A stretch of DNA of 64,000 bases from the NCBI GenBank assembly GCA_900637675.1, contig LR134389.1, positions 992,001 through 1,056,000 of the forward strand. The letters run 5' to 3'. This DNA comes from Streptococcus equi subsp. equi. GTDB taxonomy: Bacteria > Bacillota > Bacilli > Lactobacillales > Streptococcaceae. Both the position numbers and the translations under genes were made by a program. The notes beneath the pieces are model-generated. The model saw only the letters and a program-made list of their open reading frames with translations. It ran no database searches and had not been told where the DNA came from. Below are positions 1 to 9,146 of this stretch, one piece after another. Position 1 is the first letter of the stretch. Each line of letters begins with the position of its first letter.

Positions 1-2213
1 GGCATGGGGCGTGGTTCAGCAGCAGGCAGTCTAGTGGCTTATTCGTTGCGCATTACTGGGATTGATCCTGTCAAAAACAATTTATTGTTTGAACGCTTTT
101 TGAATAAAGAACGCTACAGCATGCCTGATATTGATATTGATTTGCCTGATATTTACCGCTCAGAGTTTCTTCATTATGTTCGAGACCGGTATGGTAGTGA
201 GCACTCAGCTCAGATTGTTACCTTTTCGACTTTTGGTCCTAAGCAGGCTGTTCGTGATGTGTTCAAACGCTTTGGTGTCCCAGAATACGAGCTAACAAGC
301 CTAACTAAAAAAATTGGGTTCAAGGATACCCTGAGCACTGTTTATGAGAAAAATATAGCCTTCAGACAGACCATTAATAGCCGCTTAGAGTTTCAAAAGG
401 CATTTGAGATAGCTAAGCGCATTGAAGGCAATCCAAGACAGACCTCTATTCACGCTGCTGGTATCGTGATGAGTGATGACCATCTGACCAACCATATTCC
501 CTTAAAAAAGGGGGAGGATATGATGGTGACTCAGTATGATGCCAGTGCTGTTGAAGCTAATGGCTTGCTGAAAATGGATTTTCTTGGTCTGAGAAATTTG
601 ACGCTTGTACAGAAAATGCAGGAAAAGGTGGTCAACGATTACGGTCTTTCAATTGACATTGAAGCTATTAACCTAGAGGATCCTGAAACGATAGCCTTGT
701 TTGCTAGGGGTGATACCAAGGGCATTTTTCAATTTGAACAGCATGGTGCGATTAGCCTGTTAAAACGGATCAAGCCGACTAGCTTTGAGGAAATTGTTGC
801 GACAACCAGCTTAAATAGACCGGGAGCAAGTGATTACACGCAGAATTTTATTAAGCGCCGGCAGGGACAGGAAAACATTGATCTAATAGATCCGGTGATT
901 GCTCCGATATTAGAGCCAACCTATGGTATCATGCTTTATCAGGAGCAGGTTATGCAGATTGCTCAAGTTTATGCAGGCTTTACACTTGGAAAGGCCGATT
1001 TGCTACGGCGTGCTATGTCTAAGAAAAACCTCGTTGAGATGCAAAGAATGCAGGAGGATTTTCTGACTGGTGCTAGAGCCTTGGGTCGCTCTGAGGAGAC
1101 AGCCAGACTATTGTTTGCACGTATGGAAAAATTTGCAGGCTACGGCTTTAACCGCAGCCATGCCTTTGCTTATGCTGCCCTAGCCTTTCAGCTAGCCTAT
1201 TTTAAAGCGCACTATCCTGAGGTATTTTTTGATGTCATGATGAATTATTCTAGCAGTGATTACATCACAGATGCGTTAGATTTTGGCTTTGAGGCCGCGC
1301 AGGTGACGATAAACACCATTCCCTTCAATGATAAGATTGAGCGTCATAAGATTTATATGGGCTTAAAAAACATCAAGGGTCTTCCTAGAGAATTTTCGTA
1401 TTGGATCATTGAAAATAGGCCCTTTACCAGTGTTGAAAGCTTTTTGTGCAGCATTCCTGAAAATACCAGAAAACCAGCTTCTTAGAGCCCCTTATCAAAA
1501 TAGGCCTGTTTGATGGGTTTGAAAAAAATCGCCAAAAAATCATTAACAACTTAGAAGGACTGCTAACCTTTGTCAATGAATTGGGATCACTTTTTGCGGA
1601 TTCCTCCTTTAGCTGGGTAGAGACTGAGGATTATTCAGCTGCTGAGAAATATTACTTTGAGCAGGATTTGCTTGGTGTTGGCATGAGCAAGCACCCCTTG
1701 CTAGCTGTCGCTGAAAAAAGCACAGTAGCAGTCACACCAATCACAAAGTTAGTGAAGGATACAGAAGCTACTTTGCTGGTTCAAATAGATGCGATCAGGG
1801 TTATTCGGACAAAATCAAGCGGACAGCAGATGGCCTTTTTGAGTGTTACTGATACCAAACAGAAATTAGATGTTACCCTTTTTCCTGAGCAATATGCTGT
1901 CTATAAGCAAGACCTAAAAGAGGGGCATATTTACTATATCAATGGCAGGGTAAAAGAAAGAGATAACCGCTTGCAGCTAGTCTGTCACCAGCTTCGATTA
2001 GCTCAGAGTCAAAGGTATTGGCTATTGGTTGAAAACCATCAGCATGATGCTGCTATTTCTGACATATTAACAGCCTTTTCAGGGGAGACTCCTGTTATTA
2101 TCCATTATCAAGAAGGCAAAGAAACCTTAGAGTTAAACCATATTAGGGTTGATGTTAGTAAGGATTTGGAGGAGGCTATTAGCCCCTACGTGTTGAAAAC
2201 GGTTTTTCGATAA
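1..2213 (+). CDS. dnaE: DNA polymerase III alpha subunit DnaE, 3' part, frame-disrupted
   Basis: C-terminal portion of the replicative polymerase DnaE; the 5' end lies outside the window. The fragment opens with the GRGSAAGSLVAY palm segment and the PDIDIDLPD acidic motif, followed by the finger region with YQEQVMQIAQ and, in the second half, an OB-fold-like region ending in VLKTVFR. The first frame stops at 1485 and the reading continues in another frame from about 1461 (KYQKTSFLEPLIKIGLFDGF). One base therefore appears to be missing near the A-run at 1460-1463. An essential gene is unlikely to be truly broken, so a sequencing error is the simplest reading. The last seven codons lie inside the target duplication of the IS that follows. 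pfkA normally lies next in streptococci and resumes after the IS. Confidence 0.93.
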
Positions 2214-2258
2214 AAATAGCGAATTAGTGAAGTAATTTGCAAACGAATGTGCTATAAT
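2191..2258. repeat. Left 68-bp target-site duplication of IS1634-like copy 1
   Basis: These 68 bases recur exactly at 5606-5673 on the other side of the IS. They hold the last codons of dnaE, its stop, and the TGCTATAAT promoter element (TATAAT at 2253-2258) that directly abuts the IS end. Confidence 0.95.
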
Positions 2259-2286
2259 CCCGACTTTATCACTTGTTTTAGTCCAC

Positions 2287-2321
2287 ACCTTACTCAACCT
2301 CTTGGTAGAGTAAGGTTTTTT
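2287..2321 (+). terminator. Inward-facing hairpin plus T-run at the left IS end
   Basis: ACCTTACTC (2287-2295) pairs with GAGTAAGGT (2308-2316) around a 12-base loop, followed by a run of T. It lies between the terminal repeat and the transposase promoter, so it should stop host transcripts from reading into the transposase. The same structure is present in copies 2 and 3. Confidence 0.8.
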
Positions 2322-2342
2322 AATAAATTTTAACGCTTTTTC

Positions 2343-2371
2343 TTGTTGTGTATGGTTATATATGTTATAAT
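2343..2371 (+). promoter_or_regulatory. Transposase promoter giving a probable leaderless transcript
   Basis: TTGTTG at 2343-2348, a 17-base spacer and TATAAT at 2366-2371. Only five bases separate the -10 box from the ATG at 2377, and no ribosome binding site is present, so transcription would begin at or beside the start codon. The element is repeated in the other two copies. Confidence 0.7.
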
Positions 2372-3465
2372 AAACTATGGCTTTTATTAAAACAACAACG
2401 AATAAAGAAGGTAGGACGCATGTCTACCTTGTAGAAGGGTATCGTAAAGATGGTAAGGTCAAACAGCGTATCCTTAAAAAATTTGGTCTCTTAGATGAGC
2501 TTGAATTGGAAGAACCAGGGATTCTTGAGCGTCTTAAGCGCGAAGCTAAAGAAGATACTTTAAATAACCCTAAGGTACTCCAGGTTTCCTATGACCTCCT
2601 TGCCCCCATGAACCAACCGGATCAATCTTATGGTTGGATGGTTTTGGATAATCTCTTCGAATCTCTGGGGCTCACAGCCTTTTTAAAGGGTATCAAAACG
2701 AAGTCTGAGTATGACTTAGTGCAAGTGCTAAAGCTATTAGTTTTTCAGAGAATTCTCCGACCAGATAGTAAACTTGCCACCTATGCCTCTCAAGCAGACT
2801 TATTTGGCCATTGGGACATCAGCTTAAATGCCATTTATCGCTCCTTGAACAAATTGAACACCTTGAAAGATGATCTTCAACATCATCTTCACAAGGTAGT
2901 GAGTCAGATGATCAAACGTGAAGCCAGTCTCGTTTTCTACGATGTCACCAATTATTATTTTGAGACAGATATTCCAGATAACGAGTTGGTTTCAGAAAAT
3001 GGAGAGATACTACAAGAAGGGCTTCGAAGACGTGGTCCGAGTAAGGAACACCGTCCAAAACCCATTGTGCAATTAGGACTCTTTAGGGATACCAACGGTA
3101 TTCCGATTAGCTATAAACTGTTTCGAGGTAATCAAACCGATCCTGTTACCTATCTTCCAGCGGTTGAGGAAGTCAAAAAACAATTTGGAATTGAGCGGTT
3201 AATTGTAGTCGCCGATAAGGCGATGAATAGTATGGCTAATGTTTCAGAAATGCTCAAGCAAGAAGATGGCTGGCTCTTCTCACAGAAACATCGCGGACGC
3301 CGAGGAGCTCCAAAAGATATTCAAGAACACATCCTTGATTCATCGGATTGGCAATTTAACCCAGAACTTACCTTCGCTAAGAAATCTTATATCCGTGAAC
3401 GGAAGTTAGGGAATAAAAAATCTTCCCCAGTGGTGTACTGACCCCCAAAAGTTGGACACGACATA

Positions 3466-4269
3466 TTAGTGAAAGGATTTAGTTCTGTATTGCACAGGGC
3501 TAAGTCCTTTTAGCTTTGCTTTAATGCGTTTGTTGTTGTAGTAAAAAATGTAATCTGTAATAGCTTGTTCAAGCTCATTAAGGGATTGATAAGTTGTCTC
3601 AAGGCCGTAAAACATCTCAGATTTGAGAATACCAAAGAAGGACTCCATCATCCCATTATCTGGACTATTTCCCTTGCGAGACATGGATGGACGAATGCCT
3701 TTAGTCTCCAAAAAGTGATGATAAGACTGATGTTGATATTGCCAGCCTTGATCGCTGTGGAGAATCGTTCCATTGTACGAATCCGCTGGAAAAGCCTTCT
3801 CAAGCATGGTTTGTACTTGCTTCAAGTCAGGCGATCGAGACAGGGTGAAATCAATAATCTCACTGTTATAGCCGTCAAGAACAGGCGATAGATAGAGTTT
3901 CCCCTCAGGTAAGGTAAATTCCGTCACATCGGTATAGCACTTCTCGTAGGGCTTAGAACCTTCAAACTGACGTTTAATCAGATTATCAGCCTTTTTGCCA
4001 ACCTCACCTTTGTAAGAAGAATACTTGCGCTTACGACGGATACGAGCTTTTAAGCCCATGACAGTCATCAAACGTTGTACTTTTTTGTGATTGACGATAA
4101 AACCACGATTTCTTAGTTCCAGATGAATGCGACGATAGCCATAATTGCCATGATGTTCATCATAGATGCCTTGAATGAGCTCCTTTAAGTCCATGTCCTT
4201 ATCTTCTTGAGCTAGTTGCTTGACTTGATAATAATAGGTTGACCGCGATAAATCAAGGATTTCAAGCAA
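3466..4269 (-). CDS. IS3-family transposase OrfB (DDE integrase domain)
   Basis: Catalytic half of the IS150-type transposase. It has the HTH_21 region (YDEHHGNYGYRRIHLELRNRG) and the rve integrase core with CYTDVTEF (first D), LHSDQGWQYQ (second D) and NGMMESFFGILKSEMFYG (E). The drawn start is a TTG. The frame remains open upstream as far as the slippery site at 4359-4365, and OrfB is most likely made only as an OrfA-OrfB fusion by -1 frameshifting. It is oriented against the surrounding IS1634-like transposase. Confidence 0.9.
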   Translation of the reverse strand: MLEILDLSRSTYYYQVKQLAQEDKDMDLKELIQGIYDEHHGNYGYRRIHLELRNRGFIVNHKKVQRLMTVMGLKARIRRKRKYSSYKGEVGKKADNLIKRQFEGSKPYEKCYTDVTEFTLPEGKLYLSPVLDGYNSEIIDFTLSRSPDLKQVQTMLEKAFPADSYNGTILHSDQGWQYQHQSYHHFLETKGIRPSMSRKGNSPDNGMMESFFGILKSEMFYGLETTYQSLNELEQAITDYIFYYNNKRIKAKLKGLSPVQYRTKSFH

Positions 4270-4292
4270 AGTTGCTAGAGAAAATTGACCGA

Positions 4293-4808
4293 TTAATTCT
4301 TGGATGATTTCTGTTGCTCTTTGAGCTTTGCTTCGTCCCTCAACCGGTATTCTCTCAGCTTTTTTAGCACAGCATTCTCCGCTCTAAGGTAGTCTAATTC
4401 TTTTTGGAGTCGCTCCAACTCTGTCATTTGTTCTAAAGTCTTCTTTGGTTGACGTCCCATCTTTGGTGGCCTCCCTCTTCTTTTCTCAAGAATAGTATAG
4501 CCGTTTTTCTTGTATTGCGCTATCCACCTTGAAAGCATACTAGAATTTGGTAAAGCATAGTCTAAGGACGTCTGTTTTTGAGATTGACCATCAATCAGAA
4601 CTTTATCTATTATCTCTTGCTTCAGTTCTGGAGAATAATAACTATTCTTACCTTTTTGGACAATGGCTAACCCATACCTGTCAATCAGGCGAATCATGTA
4701 TTTGAGGTCAGATTCTGCAATACTAAACTTTTCTGATAAGCATTTAATGGACTTTCCAATGTGCCGTAGCTCATAGATTTGAACCTTGTCTTCATAACTC
4801 AATGTCAT
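4293..4808 (-). CDS. IS3-family transposase OrfA (helix-turn-helix)
   Basis: 171-residue DNA-binding partner of OrfB. Two helix-turn-helix units are visible, near residues 5-50 ([23 protein letters not shown]) and 60-105 ([27 protein letters not shown]). A leucine-rich coiled coil follows at [22 protein letters not shown], where IS3 OrfA proteins oligomerise. The coiled coil runs straight into the frameshift site. Expressed alone it would act as a regulator; fused to OrfB it is the transposase. Confidence 0.88.
   Translation of the reverse strand: MTLSYEDKVQIYELRHIGKSIKCLSEKFSIAESDLKYMIRLIDRYGLAIVQKGKNSYYSPELKQEIIDKVLIDGQSQKQTSLDYALPNSSMLSRWIAQYKKNGYTILEKRRGRPPKMGRQPKKTLEQMTELERLQKELDYLRAENAVLKKLREYRLRDEAKLKEQQKSSKN
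4359..4365 (-). other. Programmed -1 frameshift site A AAA AAG
   Basis: Read on the minus strand, OrfA contains ctA AAA AAG ctg in its own phase, a classic slippery heptamer. Slipping back one base continues as [19 protein letters not shown] and joins the OrfB frame without a stop. This is established IS3 behaviour and the sequence fits it exactly. Confidence 0.85.
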
Positions 4809-5533
4809 AAAAATAGCCCCCCAATTGTTAGATTTTATGTCTAACTTTTGGGGGGGCAGTTCAGTTCAAGAGAAGGTTCTCATCACTTGGTCTAAAAAAT
4901 ATGCCGACCGGGAGCGCATTCGTCGTGAAGGTGCTTTAGACTATGCCAGTCAGTTAACCAATGCGGAGCTTTTTCGTAGAACCAGTAAAAAGGGAGGCAA
5001 GAAATACCTAGAGCTCCAATATTTGGATAAAGAAACTGGCGAGGTTAAACCCTACTCTCCTTTGATTACGATTGATCAAGAACAGGCTGATTTTGATGCT
5101 CAGTTTGATGGGATTAATGTGCTTGTCACGAGTGAAATAGAGATGACTGATGAGGAGATGTTAAATGCCTATAAAGAGCTAGCCAAGATTGAAGATTGTT
5201 TCCGTGTGACGAGAACAGAACTGGAAAGTCGTCCTGTTTACGTTTGGACGGAAAAACACATTCAAGCTCACTTTCTAACCTGTTTCATTGCTTTAGTTCA
5301 TCTACGCCTCCTTCAACATCAGATAGATTGGCAGATGAGTCCTGAACGTATCATTACTGCCTTAAACAGTGCCAAGGTAACACCGTTACAAGATAACTAC
5401 TACAGACTTCAAGAAAGCCTTGATATGCAGGAGTTAAACAGACTGCTAGGAATTGAATGGGCGAAGGGAATCGTTAAGTTTGAAGAGCTCAAACATTACG
5501 CTAAAAATCCATATACAACACTAAAATAAATTT

Positions 5534-5588
5534 AAAGACCAGCAAAATCCCTTGGGACACAAGGGGTTAGCTGGTCTTTACTTGTTTT
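5534..5588 (+). terminator. Structured right end of IS copy 1, probable terminator
   Basis: AAAGACCAGC (5534-5543) pairs with GCTGGTCTTT (5570-5579), and an inner CCCTTG/CAAGGG stem fills the loop. It follows the transposase stop by five bases and precedes the right inverted repeat. The T-rich stretch after it fits a transcription terminator; the same structure is in copy 2. Confidence 0.75.
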
Positions 5589-5605
5589 TAAGTGATAAAG
5601 TCGGG

Positions 5606-5673
5606 TGTTGAAAACGGTTTTTCGATAAAAATAGCGAATTAGTGAAGTAATTTGCAAACGAATGTGCTATAAT
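5606..5673. repeat. Right 68-bp target-site duplication of IS copy 1, with the pfkA promoter
   Basis: Exact copy of 2191-2258. It begins with a duplicated piece of the dnaE 3' end and ends with the extended -10 box TGCTATAAT (TATAAT at 5668-5673). Because the box is duplicated, pfkA retains a promoter -10 at its normal distance, about 34 bases before its ATG, despite the IS. Confidence 0.93.
5665..5673 (+). promoter_or_regulatory. Extended -10 promoter of pfkA
   Basis: TGCTATAAT matches the extended -10 form TGnTATAAT. No good -35 hexamer is seen at the proper distance, as is common for extended -10 promoters. The box survives on the pfkA side only because it lies within the target duplication. 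Confidence 0.6.
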
Positions 5674-5689
5674 AAAAACGTTAAATTAA

Positions 5690-6721
<1,032 letters not shown>

Positions 6722-6782
6722 GATAAGTAAGATCTGGTAATCTTTGTTAATCAACTAAAAAATAAGGGAGTTTCATAATAAA

Positions 6783-8285
6783 ATGAATAAACGTGTAAAA
6801 ATTGTTGCAACACTTGGTCCTGCGGTTGAAATTCGCGGTGGTAAAAAATATGGTGAGGACGGCTATTGGGCTGGTCAGTTGGACGTTGAACAATCAGCTA
6901 AAAAGATCGCTGAATTGATTGAAGCAGGTGCTAATGTTTTCCGCTTTAACTTCTCACATGGTGACCACAAAGAGCAGGGTGACCGTATGGCTACTGTTCG
7001 TCTTGCTGAAAAGCTGGCACGTCAAAAGGTTGGTTTCCTTTTGGATACAAAAGGACCAGAAATGCGTACAGAATTGTTTGCTGACGATGCCAAAGAATAT
7101 AGCTATGTGACTGGTGAGCGTATTCGTGTTGCGACAGCACAAGGCATTCAATCAACTCGTGATATGATTGCCTTGAATGTAGCTGGTGCTCTTGATATTT
7201 ATGATGAGGTTGAGGTTGGCCACACTATTCTTATTGACGATGGAAAGCTTGGCTTAAAGGTTATCGAGAAGGACATTGCAAAGCGTGAGTTCATCGTTGA
7301 GGTTGAAAATGATGGCATCATTGCAAAGCAAAAGGGTGTTAATATCCCTAATACCAAGATTCCTTTCCCAGCCTTAGCAGAACGTGATAATGCTGATATT
7401 CGTTTTGGTCTTGAGCAAGGTCTTAACTTTATTGCTATTTCATTTGTTCGTACTGCCAAGGACGTTGAAGAGGTTCGTGAGATTTGTCGTGAAACAGGCA
7501 ATGAGCATGTTCAATTATTTGCTAAAATCGAAAACCAACAAGGTATTGATAACCTTGATGAAATCATCGAAGCTGCAGATGGTATCATGATTGCTCGTGG
7601 TGATATGGGGATTGAGGTGCCATTTGAAATGGTTCCAGTCTTCCAAAAAATGATTATCACCAAGGTAAATGCAGCAGGTAAAGCAGTCATCACCGCAACT
7701 AACATGCTTGAAACAATGACTGAAAAACCACGTGCAACTCGTTCAGAGGTATCTGACGTTTTCAACGCGGTTATTGACGGTACAGATGCGACAATGCTTT
7801 CTGGTGAATCAGCAAATGGTAAATACCCTGTTGAAGCAGTTCGTACAATGGCTACAATTGATAAAAATGCACAAACTCTTCTTAATGAGTATGGTCGTTT
7901 AGATTCATCTGCCTTCCCACGTACCAATAAAACTGACGTGATTGCTTCAGCTGTTAAAGATGCAACACACTCAATGGATATCAAGCTTGTTGTGACCATC
8001 ACTGAAACAGGAAACACAGCTCGTGCCATTTCTAAGTTCCGTCCTGATGCTGACATCTTGGCTGTGACCTTTGATGAAAAGGTTCAACGTGCCTTGATGA
8101 TTAACTGGGGTGTGATTCCAGTGCTTGCTGAAAGACCAGCATCAACAGATGATATGTTTGAGGTAGCAGAGCGTGTAGCTCTTGAGACTGGTTTGGTGCA
8201 ATCAGGAGATAATATCGTTATTGTTGCAGGTGTGCCAGTTGGTACAGGTGGTACAAATACAATGCGTGTTCGCACTGTAAAATAA
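6783..8285 (+). CDS. pyk: Pyruvate kinase
   Basis: Final ATP-yielding step of glycolysis, phosphoenolpyruvate to pyruvate. The 500-residue protein shows KIVATLGPA at the N-terminus, FRFNFSHGDH, LLDTKGPEMRT, KIENQQGIDNLDEI with the catalytic lysine and glutamate, MIARGDMGIEVP (metal and substrate loop), and ATNMLETM. The C-terminal allosteric domain ends in TGGTNTMRVRTVK. It is co-directional with pfkA and preceded by AAGGGAG. A terminator at 8333-8368 closes the operon. Confidence 0.97.
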   Translation: MNKRVKIVATLGPAVEIRGGKKYGEDGYWAGQLDVEQSAKKIAELIEAGANVFRFNFSHGDHKEQGDRMATVRLAEKLARQKVGFLLDTKGPEMRTELFADDAKEYSYVTGERIRVATAQGIQSTRDMIALNVAGALDIYDEVEVGHTILIDDGKLGLKVIEKDIAKREFIVEVENDGIIAKQKGVNIPNTKIPFPALAERDNADIRFGLEQGLNFIAISFVRTAKDVEEVREICRETGNEHVQLFAKIENQQGIDNLDEIIEAADGIMIARGDMGIEVPFEMVPVFQKMIITKVNAAGKAVITATNMLETMTEKPRATRSEVSDVFNAVIDGTDATMLSGESANGKYPVEAVRTMATIDKNAQTLLNEYGRLDSSAFPRTNKTDVIASAVKDATHSMDIKLVVTITETGNTARAISKFRPDADILAVTFDEKVQRALMINWGVIPVLAERPASTDDMFEVAERVALETGLVQSGDNIVIVAGVPVGTGGTNTMRVRTVK

Positions 8286-8332
8286 TAGCTTTCCATAAGC
8301 TTTAGCTATTTTGCTCTATCAGATAATTTAAG

Positions 8333-8368
8333 GCAAACAATGATACTTAAAAATTGTTTGCTTTTTTT
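8333..8368 (+). terminator. Rho-independent terminator after pyk
   Basis: GCAAACAAT (8333-8341) pairs with ATTGTTTGC (8353-8361), followed by seven T. It separates the pfkA-pyk transcript from the signal peptidase gene. Confidence 0.85.
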
Positions 8369-8413
8369 ATTAGTCATATCATGTTATAATGAGACTATAG
8401 ACTAGGAGTTATT

Positions 8414-8970
8414 ATGGTAAAGCGAGATTTTATAAGAAATATATTGTTGTTATTGATTCTTATTGTGGGAGCTGTCCTTCTTAGAATATTTGTTTTTTCG
8501 ACCTATCGAGTCACGTCAGAGGCTTCAAATGCCTATTTGAATAAGGGCGATTTAATCACCATTAAGAAAAATATTGAGCCTAAATATAAGGATTTTGTGG
8601 TTTATACGGTTGACAAAAAGGATTATGTGAGCCGGGTTGTAGCAGTAGCAGGTGATCGTGTTACCTATATGGACGATATTTTTACCTGAACAATATGGTT
8701 GAATCCCAATCCTACCTTGAGAGTATGAAGGCAAAGTATCTCAATCATGCCCCTATTGGTACGCTTTATACGGAGGATTTTACGATTTCGACGGTTACTT
8801 CTGGAAAATACGATAGCATTCCCAAGGGGAAATACCTTTTGCTAAATGATAACAGAAAAAACCATCATGATAGCCGTCAGTTTGGCTTAATTGACGTGTC
8901 ACAAATTAAGGGATTAGTAACATTTAGAGTGCTTCCTTTGAAAGACTTTGGATTTGTAGAGGTAGAGTAG
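8414..8970 (+). CDS. lepB: Signal peptidase I (S26 family), frame-disrupted
   Basis: Membrane-bound peptidase that removes signal peptides from exported proteins. There is one N-terminal membrane segment (ILLLLILIVGAVLLRIFVF). The lysine region of the catalytic dyad is YVSRVVAVAGDRV, and the LLLNDNRKNHHDSRQFG box lies near the C-terminus. The catalytic serine box is atypical: the usual SMxPT is replaced by a segment near TSEASNAYL, so activity may differ from housekeeping LepB. The frame stops at 8689 (MDDIFT) but restoring one T in the run around 8676-8682 gives MDDIFYLNNMVESQSYLE and one protein of about 185 residues. It lies between pyk and glmS, as in related streptococci. Confidence 0.85.
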
Positions 8971-9003
8971 CTTTAAGGCTGCTCTATTTTGTTTCTCAAA
9001 ATA

Positions 9004-9017
9004 TGACTATACCAATT
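9004..9017. promoter_or_regulatory. Upstream NagR-like (dre) operator of glmS
   Basis: TGACTATACCAATT; on the other strand it reads AATTGGTATAGTCA, resembling the TGGTATAGACCA core of operators bound by the GntR/HutC amino-sugar regulators NagR and DasR. The same 14 bases recur at 9083-9096, so the two sites flank the promoter. Confidence 0.55.
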
Positions 9018-9023
9018 TTCTTG

Positions 9024-9052
9024 TTGACAAGATTTTTCTGAAGTTATATACT
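9024..9052 (+). promoter_or_regulatory. glmS promoter
   Basis: TTGACA at 9024-9029, a 17-base spacer and TATACT at 9047-9052. This is close to consensus for the housekeeping sigma factor. The predicted start, near 9059, leaves an 88-base leader before glmS. Confidence 0.75.
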
Positions 9053-9082
9053 CTAAATATAACGTTTTAGTCGGTTTATATC

Positions 9083-9096
9083 TGACTATACCAATT
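9083..9096. promoter_or_regulatory. Downstream NagR-like (dre) operator of glmS
   Basis: Second exact TGACTATACCAATT, about 25 bases downstream of the predicted transcription start. A repressor bound here would act as a roadblock, and with the upstream site it could form a loop across the promoter. Confidence 0.55.
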
Positions 9097-9117
9097 ATAT
9101 TGATCATTAAAGAAAGT

Positions 9118-9133
9118 AGTAAGCTAGCTTACT
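9118..9133. repeat. 16-bp perfect palindrome beside the glmS ribosome binding site
   Basis: AGTAAGCTAGCTTACT is fully self-complementary and ends one base before the GAGGTG ribosome binding site of glmS. It may be a protein-binding site or may influence translation through mRNA pairing; the role is unknown. Confidence 0.6.
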
Positions 9134-9146
9134 GAGGTGTTAAGTT

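Larger units (their letters stand above)
3434..4863 (-). mobile_element. IS3-family (IS150-type) element nested in copy 1
   Basis: About 1.43 kb, oriented opposite to its host. The ends are imperfect inverted repeats beginning TGTACTGACCCCCAAAAGTT on the left and TGAACTGCCCCCCCAAAAGTT (complement) on the right. It encodes OrfA and OrfB joined by a slippery site, the standard IS3 layout. Comparing with intact copy 2 shows that the host transposase is cut at cccagtgg/ttcaag. At most one or two bases are duplicated, which is less than the 3-4 bp usual for this family. Confidence 0.9.
2377..5529 (+). pseudogene. IS1634-like transposase, split by the IS3 insertion
   Basis: The 5' part (2377-3433) and 3' part (from 4864) together match the intact 573-residue transposase of copy 2. 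The N-terminal half carries the conserved KEGRTHVYLVEGYRKDGKVKQR opening (in part) and the first DDE segment around FYDVTNYYFE; the second acidic segment VVADKAMNS is also before the break. The C-terminal half holds the IEDCFRVTRTELESRPVY region that supplies the last acidic residue. The 5' part now runs into the IS3 end and stops after SSPVVY. The 3' part has no proper start of its own. The protein is therefore non-functional from this copy. Confidence 0.92.
2259..5605 (+). mobile_element. IS1634-like insertion sequence, copy 1, interrupted by an IS3 element
   Basis: Bounded by perfect 16-bp inverted repeats, CCCGACTTTATCACTT at 2259-2274 and its complement at 5590-5605. Without the nested IS3 element it is about 1.92 kb and matches copy 2 at 28674-30589. 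It lies between dnaE and pfkA, with the transposase reading in the same direction as both. The flanking direct repeat is 68 bp. Long and variable target duplications are known for IS1634/IS1549-type elements, which together with the transposase type supports that family. The copy cannot make full-length transposase because of the nested element, but its ends are intact and could be mobilised in trans by another copy. Confidence 0.93.

Noticed and set aside
3565..3891. 108-residue plus-strand frame inside the IS3 element
   Set aside because: It is the complement of the OrfB gene and has no ribosome binding site.
4825..5529. Independent 234-residue gene
   Set aside because: It is the 3' half of the IS1634-like transposase fused by chance to bases of the IS3 end; the complete form is in copy 2.
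6954..8296. Several long open frames antisense to or overlapping pyk
   Set aside because: They follow the codon bias of pyk, have no start signals and no family resemblance.
8971..9146. A glmS ribozyme upstream of glmS
   Set aside because: The 176-base region shows a promoter with paired operators and no ribozyme core.
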